Assembly: GCF_028009165.1 (NCBI RefSeq)
Contig: NC_079245.1
Span: 2,666,001-2,730,000 of the forward strand
Source of the DNA: Akanthomyces muscarius
Lineage: Eukaryota; Ascomycota; Sordariomycetes; Hypocreales; Cordycipitaceae
Length of the DNA stretch: 64,000 nt
Direction: 5' to 3'
Positions 21,954-33,830 of the stretch are shown here, piece by piece; within the stretch, counting starts at the first letter, position 1, and the number at the start of each line of letters is the position of its first letter. The translations under genes and the position numbers were made by a program. Below the pieces are notes generated by a model, which saw nothing but the letters and a program-made list of their open reading frames with translations, searched no databases and had not been told where the DNA came from.

Positions 21954-23644
21954 CGTGTTCTTGATCGAGAAACATTTTTTCTTTTCAATCTTTTTTTTCA
22001 CCCAAACTACCAGATAATTATACGCTCAAGTACATTAACGTAGCCTCTACGCAGCATGTCGGCTGGCGGCGGAGCGTCATGTCTCGGCATCATGTACGCC
22101 GCGCTAACTATGCCTTGTCCTCCAACACCAACCGGGCCATGTCAACATTGCTAATACCCGGTAGTTTCGTACAAAACTCCCTGGCTTGTTCTTGTGAGCT
22201 TTTGTACCAGTGTAAGATTGGCGACACCACGATAATACCAGTAGACATGCAGCAGCGTGCGGAGCTGACGGGAACATTAACAGGCAAATTTCCTCCATCC
22301 ACTTTCTCTTCCTTCTCTCCTTCTTTGTATAGCAGTCTCATGTCTGTAATGAAAGCGGAAAGCTTCATTTGTATATACTTGGGCTTTCAGAGAAACGATT
22401 TCGGGAATATTAGCTACACCACCGGCACAAACGCCGTGCATCTGTCTCAAGCTTGTTGCGTCCTGGAAATTCGGCAATCGTCGGGATATTTCAGCTGACT
22501 CGGTACGCCCAATTAGGTGCATGTCAAATCTGTTTGTCTTAACATGGACGTGTAGCAATTCCGAGACAATGGTCTCCCAAGTGCTCAGTACATCTTCGCT
22601 ATTGAGTATTTGTCTAACACTAGCTCTCTTGTGTGACGAGCAAACTTTCCGCTGACTACCATTCTTAGTGACGAATAAAAATTATCGTCTTGTATGCGAG
22701 ATCGCGTCAGCATCAAGACGCTGTTAAGAAAACAGGGTAGTACTAGAGGATTATCAGCTATGTGACATTTAGGAAATATGCTGCTCCTATGCCTCAATTT
22801 CTACCTCGTTGTTGACCTCATTTTCCATGTTCTCTACACTCAATAAACCATAGCTACCAACTTGCGAGCCTTTGCGACCGTGGACGTTGTTTTATCAGTA
22901 GGCTGTTGCCGCCAGACGACCCAGCACGGGCTAGTGTGGGATAATGCGGCTGCCGCACAGGTCAATTTGCCACTTGAAAATTCTATCTGATCATAAAGAA
23001 GGCCAGAGAATCTCGTCAGCCAAACTATCGAGCATTGGCACCAGTATTTAGGCAGCGAAATAAATTGACTGGCTAGTGATGAGTGCTGCTGAGGCGAAAA
23101 ACTGGAGGTGCCCCAGCATTGAACGCATAGCGGGGAAGATACAGTGGGGTAATCACTATGATTGCCGGTACCGGTCGCTGTAAAAGCCTGCTAGCGGCTG
23201 CGGAATGTGCCCTGAATTTCTAGAGCCACCCGCCAAGGTACCTACAGCGCATCAATCTGCGGCCTATCGCAGCCTCTCGCTCGCAATCGCCGAGCTCCCC
23301 GTCCGCCAGCAACCTGTTTTACAGCGGCCTCAGTCGTCCAACAGCGCCTGTCGCAGTGGCAACTTCCGCTTCAAGCGGCCTGTCAGCATCCACGTTATGC
23401 ACACGCCCCCAGTTCCCCGCCAAACCTCTTCCCCTCCCCCAAAGATTCTGTCTGCCGCAATCCCCGAGCCTCTTTATTTCTTCCACTCCTCCACGTTTCG
23501 AGAATTCGAGAGCTTGGTCCATTTGTCCTTCTTTCAACAGAGTCCACAGCGTCCAAACTTGCGTTCAATTGGCGAAACAACTACAGGAATATATCATTCC
23601 TCATCTAAAGAGCTTAATTAGCGGACTGCTCCGAAGCTGCCGCC

Positions 23645-23746
23645 ATGTACGCCTATAACAAGCCCATCAACCCAATGGAGTACGTCTTCCGGCCAGCCGC
23701 GCTGTTTTCCTCCTCCGAAAATTCCATACAGACATTTCCGTCTTGA
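23645..23746 (+). other. Upstream open frame (33 codons) before the FGGY kinase
   Basis: ATG at 23645 in context GCCGCCATG, a strong start context, with stop TGA at 23744-23746, 27 bp before the kinase ATG at 23773. A GTACGT...CATACAG pair inside (23679-23731) could instead mark a leader intron. It could act as a translational uORF if it is in the mRNA. Confidence 0.35.
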
Positions 23747-23772
23747 ATTGAAGTCGTATATCTCAAAGCAAC

Positions 23773-25874
23773 ATGGAAACTGACTATACTCCCCGCGACA
23801 GACCTCCAGCCAAGCTGGTAAGATGCTCTCCGAGCTACCCCTCCATCGTTCCGCCACCTAGCACAGCGCCCCGCCACTCTGCAACCCCTCCATCGCTTCG
23901 ATAGAAACGTGGCAGAAAACTAACGGCCGTCTTCTAGGACCATTACATTGGTATCGACGTTGGCACAGGCTCTGCTCGTGCCTGTATTATTGATGAGTCT
24001 GGTGACATCAAGGCTCTCGCCGCGCAGGACATTAAGCTATGGCAGCCTCAGAACGGCTACTATGTACGTCACTGAAACTCAATTGCAAGCTCCATGCACT
24101 AATACCATCCGCAATAGGAACAATCTACGACAGATATCTGGCAGTGTATCTGTGAATGCGTCCGCAAGGTAGTTAGCGAGTCTCAGGTTGATCCCAACTC
24201 CATTAAGGGTATGGGCTTCGACGCCACTTGCTCCCTGGCTGTCTTCTCAACCGATACCGACGAGCCGATCACCGTTACCGGGCCTGACTTCAAGAACGAT
24301 GGCAATGATCGAAACGTCATTCTGTGGCTCGACCACCGACCTGTTGAGGAGACCGAGCTCATCAACAGCACTGACCACAACCTCCTCAAATACGTTGGAG
24401 GCAAAATGAGCATCGAAATGGAGATCCCGAAGATTCTCTGGCTCAAGAACAACATGCCTCCAGAGCTCTTTGCACGATCCAAGTTTTACGACCTTGGCGA
24501 TGCCCTCACCCATATTGCTACGGGTAACGAGAGCCGCAGCTTCTGCAGCACCGTCTGCAAGCAAGGATACGTCCCAGTCGGTGTGGATGGCAGTGTAAAG
24601 GGCTGGCAAGAGGATTTCTATGACGCTATTGGCCTGAATGACCTTGTTGAGGACAATTTCAAGCGAATGGGTGGCGTTGATAAGGTGGTGAGCCACTCTC
24701 CCGTCCTCATACTTTGACTTGCCGGCTATTCAATCGAGCCTGAATTCGTCGGTCGCACGCGTTGTGGCGGGAACAAAAGCTAACCAACTTCTTTTAGAAT
24801 GGAAAATACGCCAGTGCTGGTGAATGCGTTGGAACTCTAAGCAAGCAGGCTGCTTACCAGCTTGGTCTCCCCCAAGGCATCGCTGTCGGTAGCGGTGTCA
24901 TCGATGCTTACGCTGGGTGGATTGGAACCGTGGGCGCCAAGGTCGATCTTGGCGACGACGAGCTCAATGCCAGCGTCCCTCACAACGACCTTTCTCAGGC
25001 ATTCAGCCGGCTTGCCGCCGTCGCTGGCACCTCGACTTGCCATCTCGCCATGTCCAAGAACCCCGTTTTTGTTCCCGGCGTTTGGGGCCCATACCGGGAT
25101 GTATTGCTGCCGGAGTATTGGATGGCTGAGGGTGGTCAGTCTGCGACGGGCGAATTGCTCCGACATATGCTAGACATCCATCCTGCTTTTAACGCGACGC
25201 AGGCTCTGGCCAAGGCCGAAGATAAGCACATTTACGATTGGCTAAATGCCCACCTCGAATACATGGCCGAGAAAAACAATGCGCCGGCCGTGTCGTATAT
25301 GGGCCGCCACCACTTCTTCTATGGAGACCTTTGGGGCAACCGATCTCCCATTGCAGACCCTTCCATGAAGGGTGCAATGATCGGACTCGACAGCGACAAG
25401 AGCACCGACAACCTGGCTCTTTGGTACTACGCTACCATGGAGTTTATCGCCTTCCAGACGCGCCAGATCATCGAGCAGATGAACAAGTCTGGTCACGAAA
25501 TCTCATCTATCTTTATGTCTGGCTCTCAGTGCCAGAACCCAATTCTGATGAATCTCATGGCTACCGTGTGCGGGATGCCAGTTTTGATTCCCCGCTATGT
25601 TCACGCCGCCGTTGTGCACGGTGCTGCCATGCTGGGTGCCAAAGCTGCCAGTCACAATGAGGAGGGTCGCGAACCTGAGTCGCTCTGGAGCATCATGGAC
25701 CGCATGAGCAAGCGAGGGCGTCTAGTCGAGCCGGGTACCGATGCCGGCGAATTGGCGATGTTTAATGCCAAATACGAAGTCTATCTGGAAATGTGCAACT
25801 CGCAGCAAAGCTACCGCAAAAAGGTGGATGCCGCGACCTCTAAGTGGAAGAAGGAGTTTGGCGGCGATGCATAA
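23773..25874 (+). CDS. FGGY-family carbohydrate kinase, D-ribulokinase-like
   Basis: Predicted 605-residue kinase from exons 23773-23817, 23938-24063, 24118-24687 and 24798-25874. The N-terminal phosphate-1 motif is DHYIGIDVGTGSARACI; GMGFDATCSLAVF and WLDHRPVEE follow, typical of the ribulokinase/FGGY subfamily, and the C-terminal half carries IAVGSGVIDAYAGWIGTVG and the adenosine-side motif IFMSGSQCQNPILMNLMA. The enzyme should phosphorylate a pentulose or pentitol (D-ribulose or similar) with ATP in the cytosol; the yeast relative is YDR109C. The first exon codes only 15 residues; its ATG was chosen because exon 2 has none before the catalytic motif and the junction is in phase. The third intron sits between DKV and NGKYASAGE. 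Confidence 0.9.
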
Positions 25875-26730
25875 ATAATAAGATGATGAACACGGAGGCT
25901 GAATCTCGAAATATACATAGTATAATACACAATAGACATTTTACTTCTTGAGGCATGTGTTCAAGCATCCTAATTGATAGAATGGAATAGTGCGAAAATG
26001 GATTACAATCAGAGAGGAGGAGCTCATGGCATTATTCCTTGGTTATTTGCAGATTGTAAAGCAGGCATGTGGGCGGCCATATAAGATGCCACTCAGATCA
26101 GAAAAATAGAACTGGTATATAATCGTGATTAAAAGGTACGTGCATAAATATTTGCTAGCTTTTCTCCTCCTTGACATTCATTCTTATTCTTATTACTTAC
26201 GTCTTAGCGCCATTGCACCGTTGCCAGGATTTCCAGGAAGCTTAGCCAAAGTGTCTAATATTTTCAGGTTCACAGAGAAATCCGCAAACAGAGGGCCTGT
26301 TATATTGTAGCAATTGGGCCTATGAAGAGAGCCTTTAAACCAAATTGCCATCTAGTGATGATCGGACGTCGTACGGGAAAGCAAGACGAGATGCTCATTC
26401 ACGGTTGCTGCCGTGACCCACTCCTGCACTGCAAGCTGTTCTGATTGGCCCGAGCTCCCGGTGCCTGGCCAGTGCCAAACGCCAAAATTCTAGCAGCCAA
26501 GCAAAGCAGCGACGCAACACCAACGCGACGGCGCATCCAGTCTCGACCATCGACGCATCCAGCTGAGCTCGCATTAGCATCAATCTGTTGCGCGCGTAGT
26601 CAAGGACGTGACTTCCTGCACTCGCCGTGTGCTAGCTAGTTACGCCGCGCCAATCCCCGTTCTGCCACCGCCCAAGTTTGTTGATTTCCGGAGCTATCCA
26701 CGAAGCAAACATCAGCACTGCACGGTAGCC
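25875..26730. other. Intergenic stretch before NIC96
   Basis: 856 bp holding the 3' flank of the kinase and the promoter of NIC96. The open frame of NIC96 extends upstream to 26608 without an ATG. No TATA box or repeat was recognised. Confidence 0.55.
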
Positions 26731-29700
26731 ATGTCTCTGTTTGGTGGTGGTGGTGCCACTGGCGGCGGCTCGCTCTTTGGTCAGAATAACCAAAATCAGC
26801 AGCAAGCAAACAACGCGCCCTCGACTCCGACACCCGGCGGCGGCCTGTTTGGCGGGCTGGGCCAGAACAGGCCTGCCACCGGAGGTGGGCTTTTCGGCCA
26901 GAATGCCCAGACGCAGCAAGCTCCAGCTGCAGGCACAACTACTAGTGTTTTTGGACAACCTGCGCAGAACCAGCCGCAGCAGACAGGCACGACGGGCGGT
27001 CTCTTTGCTCAGAACGCGCAGAACCAAACACAGCAGACTGGAACGACTGGCGGCGGAATGTTTGGTCAAAACAACCAGGCCCAGGCACAAGGCGCGAGTG
27101 GCGGTGGGATCTTTGGCCAGAATAATCAGACTCAAGCACAAGGCACCGGCGGCGGCGGAATGTTCGGCCAGAACAATCAGGCTCAGACCCAGCAGACTGG
27201 GCCAACAGGCGGAGGTCTTTTCGGCGGCGCGCAGAATCAGCAGCCCTCGACCGGCGGTGGCATGTTTGGCCAATCGACACAAAACCAGGCGACGAAGCCA
27301 TCTCTCTTTGGTGGCCAACAGCAACAGCAGCAACAGCAGCAGCAGCCCACTGCATCTGGCTTTGGCGGCAGCACGCTCATCAACCCAGCGCAAAACAACT
27401 CCCAAAATGCCGCGACAACATCATCGCAGCCTGCAGGCGCGTATTTTGATAGTCTCTTTGCCAAGACGCAAAAGGCTGGCCAGAACACTTCCAACATGGA
27501 AGACCTTCCAAGCCTCGAACTTGGTCTTGGCGATCTCCGCCACCGTTTACGCAAACTCCAGTCCAAACCTAACGAGAAACCTCTGGAAGGCAAGGCACAC
27601 TACCTGCTTGCTGCTGCAGGTGTCAACCCCGGTGCTGCGGCCAAGGATCTGGGACTTTTAGACGTGCAGGGACGTCACGAACGTACCGTGCATGGTGGCT
27701 ATGCTCCGACCGAAATCGATGTCGAAACCTACCTCTCGAATCTGCAAACCAAGACGACTTTAAGCATGATTTCAGACGGACTAGAACGATCGGTTCGCGA
27801 CTTTGATGACTTTCTCGAGGATAATGTGGCTATGGAATGGGATGCGCAGCGCAAACGCATCTACGACCACTTTGGCATCAAACCTCGTGAGACTGGAACT
27901 GCTGGTCGCGAAAGCCAGGGCGGTTTTGGCCGCTCCCGACGTAGCAAAGCGCAGAGTGGTACTGGCAGGGCCTCTCGGGGCTCTGTACTTGCAAATTCCA
28001 CTCTGCATCGATCCGTTATTGGTGCCCCCAGCCGCATTGGAATGCATGAATCCGAGTTCACGGATGTCGACCCAGCGGCAGAAGCCAAGAAGAGGGGTGG
28101 TCTGGAAGATCGTGCCGTGCGTGAAAGACAGCTTAAGCTCTCGGACAAGGTTCGCAACTTGAATATGTACCGTCTGGACAACCGCCCATACCCCATTTTA
28201 CACGAATTCTGTCAGATCGAGGAAAAGTCGCACGAATCTCACGCGTTCCATGTGGCCGAGGCATACCGTGCCATGATCGAAGTTGTCGGAGAGGAGCCCG
28301 CCATTTCTCCCCTTGGCTACAGCGCAACAAAGGAGCGCCATTTTGCCGGCATGTATCTGGATGAAAACCCTAACTCTGCCAAGTCTGTTGAGATGAAGAA
28401 GAAAATCCTCCGTGGCGCAAATGCATTTTTGGAGAAGCAATTCATTCGAGAGGTCGAAAGTCTCATTGCGAAGCATCCCCACGAGGCGAAGCTCGGCGGT
28501 CTTCCAGATATCACCAGCAAGATCAAGGCATACATTCGCCTGCGCTCGGCCCGAAAAGACTTGGTGCCCGACAACACTGAGCTGCAACAAGTTCAGGGCG
28601 AGTTCGTTTGGGCGATAGTCTTTTACCTCATACGGTCTGGCAACGTCAGCGAAGCCGCCAAGTATGTCAACGATAATAGCAACCACTTCAGAGGAATCGA
28701 CAGGACATTCTCAACATATCTCAACAACTATGCTGCCAGCGAGGATCGCAGAATTACTAACAGAAAGCTGCTCGAGCGCTGTACGAACGAATACGTCCAG
28801 CGATACCGCAATGCCCCCGATAACTCGATTGATCCGTTCCGTATGGCTTGCTATAAAGTCATTGGCAGAATCGAACTTGCCAACCGCGATCTCAATGGCT
28901 TCAACACTGACATCAATGACTGGATCTGGCTGCAGTTCAACCTTGCTCGCGAGGGCGACAAGACTGTGGAGATGGCTGGCGAGTCCTATGGTCTGGCAGA
29001 ACTGCAAACCAGCATTCGGGAAATTGGTCTCAAGCACTTCCCCAAATCTGTCTCCGACGACAACAACAGCGGTAGCTTCGGCATGTTTTTCTACCTCCAA
29101 ATTCTTTCGGGCCTGTTTGAAGATGCCATCGGCTACCTGTACTCTTTCTCTTACATCGACGCGGTTCACTTTGGTATCGCCCTTGAATACTACGGCCTTT
29201 TGCGGCCCAGTGACCCGATGTCGGCACCAAACGATCTTCGCAGTCACAGCAGCAAGAATCTACCTCAGATCAACTTTGGCAGAATGATTGGATATTACAC
29301 TCGTGACTTCCGCGCGGCCGACGTTGTTTCGGCTGTTGACTACCTAACGCTGGTCTGCCTCAACCAGGACTTGGGCGGCGAGGCTGGTCGAAGGCAGAGC
29401 AGCCTGTGCCACGAAGCTCTGCGTGAACTGGTACTCGAGACGCGTGAGTTCAGCAAACTTATCGGCGACATTCGCTCAGACGGCCAGCGCATCCAAGGTA
29501 TTATCGAGATCCGCGGCCCTCTGATTGGTCTGAGCGACCAGGACGACTTTGTCAACACTGTCACGCTGCAGGCTGCTAGCTTTGCCGACGAGAACGGAAG
29601 GACTACCGACTCTGTACTGCTGTATCACCTAGCCGGCGAGTACGACGCTGTCGTTGTGATTGTTAGCCGCGCTATTAGCGAAGCTATCTCTCTTGAGATT

Positions 29701-30332
29701 GGCGAGGATCCCATGCGCTTGATGCCTGTCAAGCCCAGAGCTGGCGGCAACGATGCGGATGCCCAGCAAGTTGGCAGCTTGAGCTTGGCTTCCATTGACG
29801 ATCCTATTGAGCTTGCCAGGACCATGATGTACATGTACGAGAAAGACGCCATGTTCTACCGCAAAATTGCAGACACCAACCAGATGGCCTGCCGAGTCTT
29901 GTTGGAAATGAGCAGTATCAAGAACCTCGTCGAGACCAGCCAATGGGCGCAATGCCTTGATGTAAGTTTCGATGCTACCTTACGTTGTGGATCGCTACTA
30001 ACTCGCAACAGAGAATCCGCAGCCTCGAGATTCTGCCGCTTGATGCCGGCGGCGACGCGAGTACCATTCGTGCCTACGCGTCGAAATTCTCCGCGCTCCC
30101 ACAACCCGTCTCCATCAACGTACCAAACCTGCTGATGTGGACGATCATGTGCTGCGTGCGACAGCGTGGGCAGCTCGGTAACGGCCAGTTCAGCGGCAAT
30201 GAAGGCACACGCCGGTTGATGGTGGATCAGCTCAAACAGATGACGCTTGATCTGACAACCTACACCAGCCAGTTGCGTTACCGCTTCCCGCCGCATCTCC
30301 ATGAGGCACTGGCGAGGGCGTCGGCGGAGTGA
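26731..30332 (+). CDS. NIC96: Nucleoporin NIC96 (Nup93) with N-terminal GLFG repeats
   Basis: Predicted 1183-residue linker nucleoporin from exons 26731-29961 and 30012-30332. Residues 1-230 are low-complexity Gly/Gln/Asn with repeated GLFGQN, GMFGQNN and SLFGG units and a run of ten glutamines. A coiled segment follows (LELGLGDLRHRLRKLQSK), then the Nic96/Nup93 alpha-helical domain: KVRNLNMYRLDNRPYPILHE, AYIRLRSARKDLVPDN, FQLNLA-type helices and the C-terminal LMWTIMCCVRQ. The protein links the Nsp1 channel complex to the inner ring of the nuclear pore. The ATG at 26731 was chosen because the frame upstream lacks an ATG and MSLFGGG is a common start. The single intron lies near the 3' end, at AQCLD/RIRSLE. 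Confidence 0.95.
27316..27345 (+). repeat. CAA/CAG run coding ten glutamines in NIC96
   Basis: Ten consecutive glutamine codons (mixed CAA and CAG) at the end of the GLFG region; such runs often vary in length between strains. Confidence 0.8.
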
Positions 30333-30779
30333 AAGGAAGACGGCACTGAAAAGACGGGTGTTACAATTTTGTATGGGAATGTTTGATATCTTAATCTAGT
30401 CATGGTTTTTGGCTATATGTAGACCTAAATGAAAATTTACCGATTGCGGTCTACGAACTAAGCGATTGTCTTCATGGCCATTGTCATATCGCTGAATGAA
30501 GCTCCACACTGTTCTAGGCAGACAGTATTTCGTAACTTGTAAAAGGTATGATCGAATATTGTGCTCAAGGATCAGCTTGATGACGAGGTCCAGCGGGGAT
30601 GACACATCTTTAATCGGCGAGATGTCGGCGGCTGCGATCATCATCGGCGGGCGCTAGCGCTGTTGAGTCACAGCTGAAAGTGCCATCAACAACTCGGATA
30701 AAGCGAGAAGCTCAACTTGCCAGAAGCTCCCTGCAACGTCGATTTTCTGCAATTTTTCGAAAAGCAAAAGGTGCACGCA
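30333..30779. other. Intergenic stretch between NIC96 and the P-loop kinase
   Basis: 447 bp. An 82-codon ATG-started frame runs on the minus strand (30644-30396), but it resembles no family and overlaps the presumed promoter of the kinase. Nothing else was seen. Confidence 0.5.
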
Positions 30780-31547
30780 ATGGCCTCGACAAGTGTGCCG
30801 CCTACAGGGCCAGCACCCATAGAGTCGCCAGCCTTCGAAGAGGTACAGACTCCCTCTGACCCGTGGATCCAGTCCAGAGCCGTGTCACTTACACAGTGGA
30901 CGGAGAACAGATACGTCCGAGACTCGCGCGAACCACCGGCGACCTGCGGCCGGTCGTGCTCATGACATGCGCCATTGCAGGTATGCAGCTCACCCGTGGA
31001 ACTCCAAGGCCTCTAATCACAAGACCCTTTTGTCCGCTGACCTTTCTCGCGGCGGCAAGGCGCTGGCAAAAGCACCCTGGCCAAGACGGTCACTGCCAAG
31101 CTGCCCAGCTTTGTGCGCTTCTCCGCCGACAAGCTTGTCCGTGACAGGTACGGCTTGTATGGCATCGACTTTGCGCGCGACAAGCACGCCGGGTACTTGG
31201 AGGAGGCGCAGGCGCACATCAAGACGGATCTGGCGGCGCTCATCAAGAATGGTGCAAACGATGCCGTGCTGGATCTGTCTTTTTATAACAAAGAGTACCG
31301 CGACGAGTACAAGGCCATTATTGAAGACGCGGGCGGACGATGGGTCTTGGTCTTTTTGGACGCCGAGAAGGATCTGCTCTGGCGTCGCATCCAAGGTCGG
31401 CGGGCCGCACGGGACAGGATCCCGGTGGAGAGTGGTGCGAGGGATGGCGACTCGGCGTATGATATTGAGCCAGGGACGTTTGAGATGTATTGCAGTGGAT
31501 TCGAACCTCCCGTCGGAGAAGGCGAGATTAGAGTTTTGGTGGTCTGA
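30780..31547 (+). CDS. Small P-loop kinase (AAA_33 type), 5' end uncertain
   Basis: The supported core is an exon ending at 30980 and an exon 31060-31547; the 79-nt intron (GTATGC donor, CTGAC branch) rebuilds a Walker A motif as CAIAGAGKSTLAK. Downstream are FSADKLVRDRYGLYGID, DAVLDLSFYNKEYRDEY and VLVFLDAEKDLLWRRI, as in bacterial-like zeta-toxin-fold or chloramphenicol-phosphotransferase-fold kinases. Upstream of the intron the frame reads VTYTVDGEQIRPRL, which looks coding, but it meets a stop at 30857-30859, so either a small first exon from the ATG at 30780 is spliced in or translation starts at the ATG 30962 (168 residues). The substrate is unknown. The gene ends convergently, 197 bp from the Zn2Cys6 regulator's stop. 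Confidence 0.7.
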
Positions 31548-31743
31548 TCTGAAAGGCCGTTGAGTTGCAGGAAGTTTTGACAAAGTATTTTGAGAATTAA
31601 AGTTTTCCTCTTTTTGCTTCTGAAGAGGCTGTCGTACAGAAAATATCATGTCTAACGTCGCTGCGTTTGTTCTTATTCCTAGTACATGTAAAGCGGCCAA
31701 ATAAACTCCGTCGCGAATTCACAGTCATCTATTACAAATCCTT

Positions 31744-33335
31744 CTATAAAATCGACATAGATTGCGCCGTCAGTATCGACCATGGCGCGACCTGACAGTT
31801 TCGGTCTACCAGACCCTGAATCGTATGACGACACCAGTCCTGCGTCTCGGCAAGGCTGTACGAGGCTGCGAACTGGTTGAGCATGCGCAGAGGCATGATG
31901 ATTGTCTGCATGCCCACGAGGCTGTTGTCAACCGCGATGCAATGCGCAATGACATGCTGCATGCTGTTCATCGTCTCGAGCATCACGAGCCACTCAATGT
32001 CGCCCTCGATGCTTTGGTTCATGCTTTCTGGCGTGAGCGGCATCGAGCAGCGTACCTTCTCGTTGGTGCTGAACAGCATCAGCTGCGCAAGGAAAATGAA
32101 GGCAAGCTTCTGGCAGGCAGCGACGCTCATACAGGGGGTGTCGTCGCTGCTGGTGCAGGCGTTGAAACTCTCGTAAGGATGCATCACCCAAGGAGCAAAG
32201 TCACCACAGGCGAGCTGACTGGTGTAGAGGCCTTGTACAAGTGCAGACAGGCGCTTGTGTTGCTGCTCAAAGTCTAGCTTAATGGCGTCTTCGTAGGGGT
32301 TCAAAGCTATGCGGTCCGACTGCTGAATGTGGGAAGGCAGAAGAGCGAGCACGTCCAGGACGCGGTGCAGATCATCGTTGACGGGTTCGCCCCAAGATTG
32401 CAGATACCAGGCGTTGGGGTCGGAGAGCTCGTATCCGCCGAATAGATCTCGGGCCAGCATCGCTGTGCGGCAAAAGGTAAGCGTCAAGATGTCCGACGCG
32501 CCGAACTGCTGGATACTGTTCATTGGGGGCATGTTTGCGATCTCGGCCGAATGACTGAACCAGTCCGCAATAGGAACATTGGCACCATCGACGACCTAGA
32601 ACGTCCATGTTAGATGTTTGTTCTATAAGATGCAAGCGGAGAAGGGTATTTACCTCGACGAGCTGAAGCATCAGCGAAGTAAAAGCGGTGTTGTGCCAGC
32701 TGTCATGACGCTGAGTACCGCGTTCGTTGGACTGGCGGAGTTCAAATAATGCTTGGCTGTATAGTGTCTGTGATTGCGTGGGATAGCACGCATTCAGCTG
32801 TGTATATGAGGAAGTAGCCGCAACAACGGCGTTGATGGCAGTGTCGAGTGGCATAAACTGCGTGCGTATTTGAGGGAGGTCGAAAAGGTTCAGGTCAGAC
32901 AGGAGCTTGCATGGCGATGCTGGTGGTGGTGGTGGTGGTGAGCGAACTGGCGGTGCAGTGTGGTAGAACTCGATGGTGGTGAAAGCGGGCGGATCTGGCG
33001 AGGAGCTATTTCTGGAGCTGCTGTTGCTTGTTGAGCTGGGGCTCGATGATGCGGCCGGCTTCTTGATGCCAGAGGGGCTGGTGGTGCGGCTCTTGGTCGT
33101 AGCCGGAGGAGGGCTGTTCGCTTCGTTATGTGAAACAAAGATCAGGTCGCGCTCGTAACCACTGCATGGCAGGTTGGAACGCTTGCATTGGCTGCACTCG
33201 GGACGGCCGTAGTCGCACTGGGAAGAGCCGGTTAGCATTGGCCTGGTAAAATCTTGGGAACGGAAGAATGCATACCTTTATCTTCTTGCGACGGCAGTTG
33301 TGACATCTGGGCTTGGTAATGGGTCGTGGCGCCAT
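31744..33335 (-). CDS. Zn(II)2Cys6 transcription factor, short type
   Basis: Predicted 491-residue regulator from exons 33335-33276, 33217-32654 and 32595-31744. The first intron (GTATGC donor, CTAAC branch) splits the zinc cluster after KKIK; joined, it reads C11-X2-C-X6-C-X6-C-X2-C-X6-C38. A Ser/Pro-rich linker follows (about residues 50-110), including a run of six prolines, then a helical region with EFYHTAPP and LQLVEVVDGANVPIADW across the second junction. This layout (EFYHT followed by a hydrophobic helical domain) resembles the short fungal C6 regulators such as the sterol-uptake/UPC2 type, but the target is not inferable. The ATG at 33335 gives the normal N-terminal spacing to the zinc cluster. 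It faces a long gene-poor stretch. Confidence 0.9.
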
Positions 33336-33800
33336 GGTGACAATTTCGTGTGTGCTGTCTAAAGTTTGCTGTGCTTGGCGATTCCTGTATACTGCAGTGT
33401 ACGTATTGTTGTGTGTGTGAAACTGGTTGAGCTTGGTTCAAGTTGAGGAAGCTAGTTCTGATGACCAGGGGGGAAGCACTCAAATCGAGGTGGCCTACGA
33501 CGACCTTTATCTAGATATTATCCACGGCAAACACCCCCCTCCGCCCCTCATGGCAATGAAATGTGGTGAGAAGCCCCCCCTCCCTGCCAGGAAATTCGAT
33601 AGATAATCCCCGAATGAGAAGAGGACTAGCTAGTAACTGGGCACTAATACCAAGTGCCACACCTTGGCCTTCAGTGCCGGGACCCGCAGACGTCTCCAAC
33701 TCCCATCCCCATACCTTCTTTCGCCTCAAAATCAGCCCTGCCGGCCAGGGTATTGGCGTCCTACATATGGGGTGCTTTGGTGTCTTTTGGTATGAGCCAG

Positions 33801-33830
33801 TTTGCTGGAGCGGCCGCCCGCTCCAGCAAA
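33801..33830. repeat. Perfect 13-bp inverted repeat with 4-nt loop
   Basis: TTTGCTGGAGCGG at 33801-33813 and its exact reverse complement at 33818-33830, separated by CCGC. GC-rich stem; no gene covers it. Confidence 0.75.

Larger units (their letters stand above)
21305..23772. other. Gene-poor stretch with a hairpin
   Basis: 2.5 kb without a well-supported gene. It holds a perfect hairpin at 21931-21953, a 32-codon ATG-started frame at 22056-22154, an 86-codon ATG-started frame on the minus strand (22368-22108), and a 33-codon upstream frame at 23645-23746. None has family resemblance. Confidence 0.5.

Noticed and set aside
22108..22368. 86-codon ATG-started frame on the minus strand
   Set aside because: No family resemblance, no recognisable promoter, and the region around it is gene-poor; kept only as a possibility in the intergenic entry.
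30396..30644. 82-codon ATG-started frame on the minus strand between NIC96 and the kinase
   Set aside because: No recognised domain, and it overlaps the presumed kinase promoter. It could be a small gene but the sequence alone does not support it.
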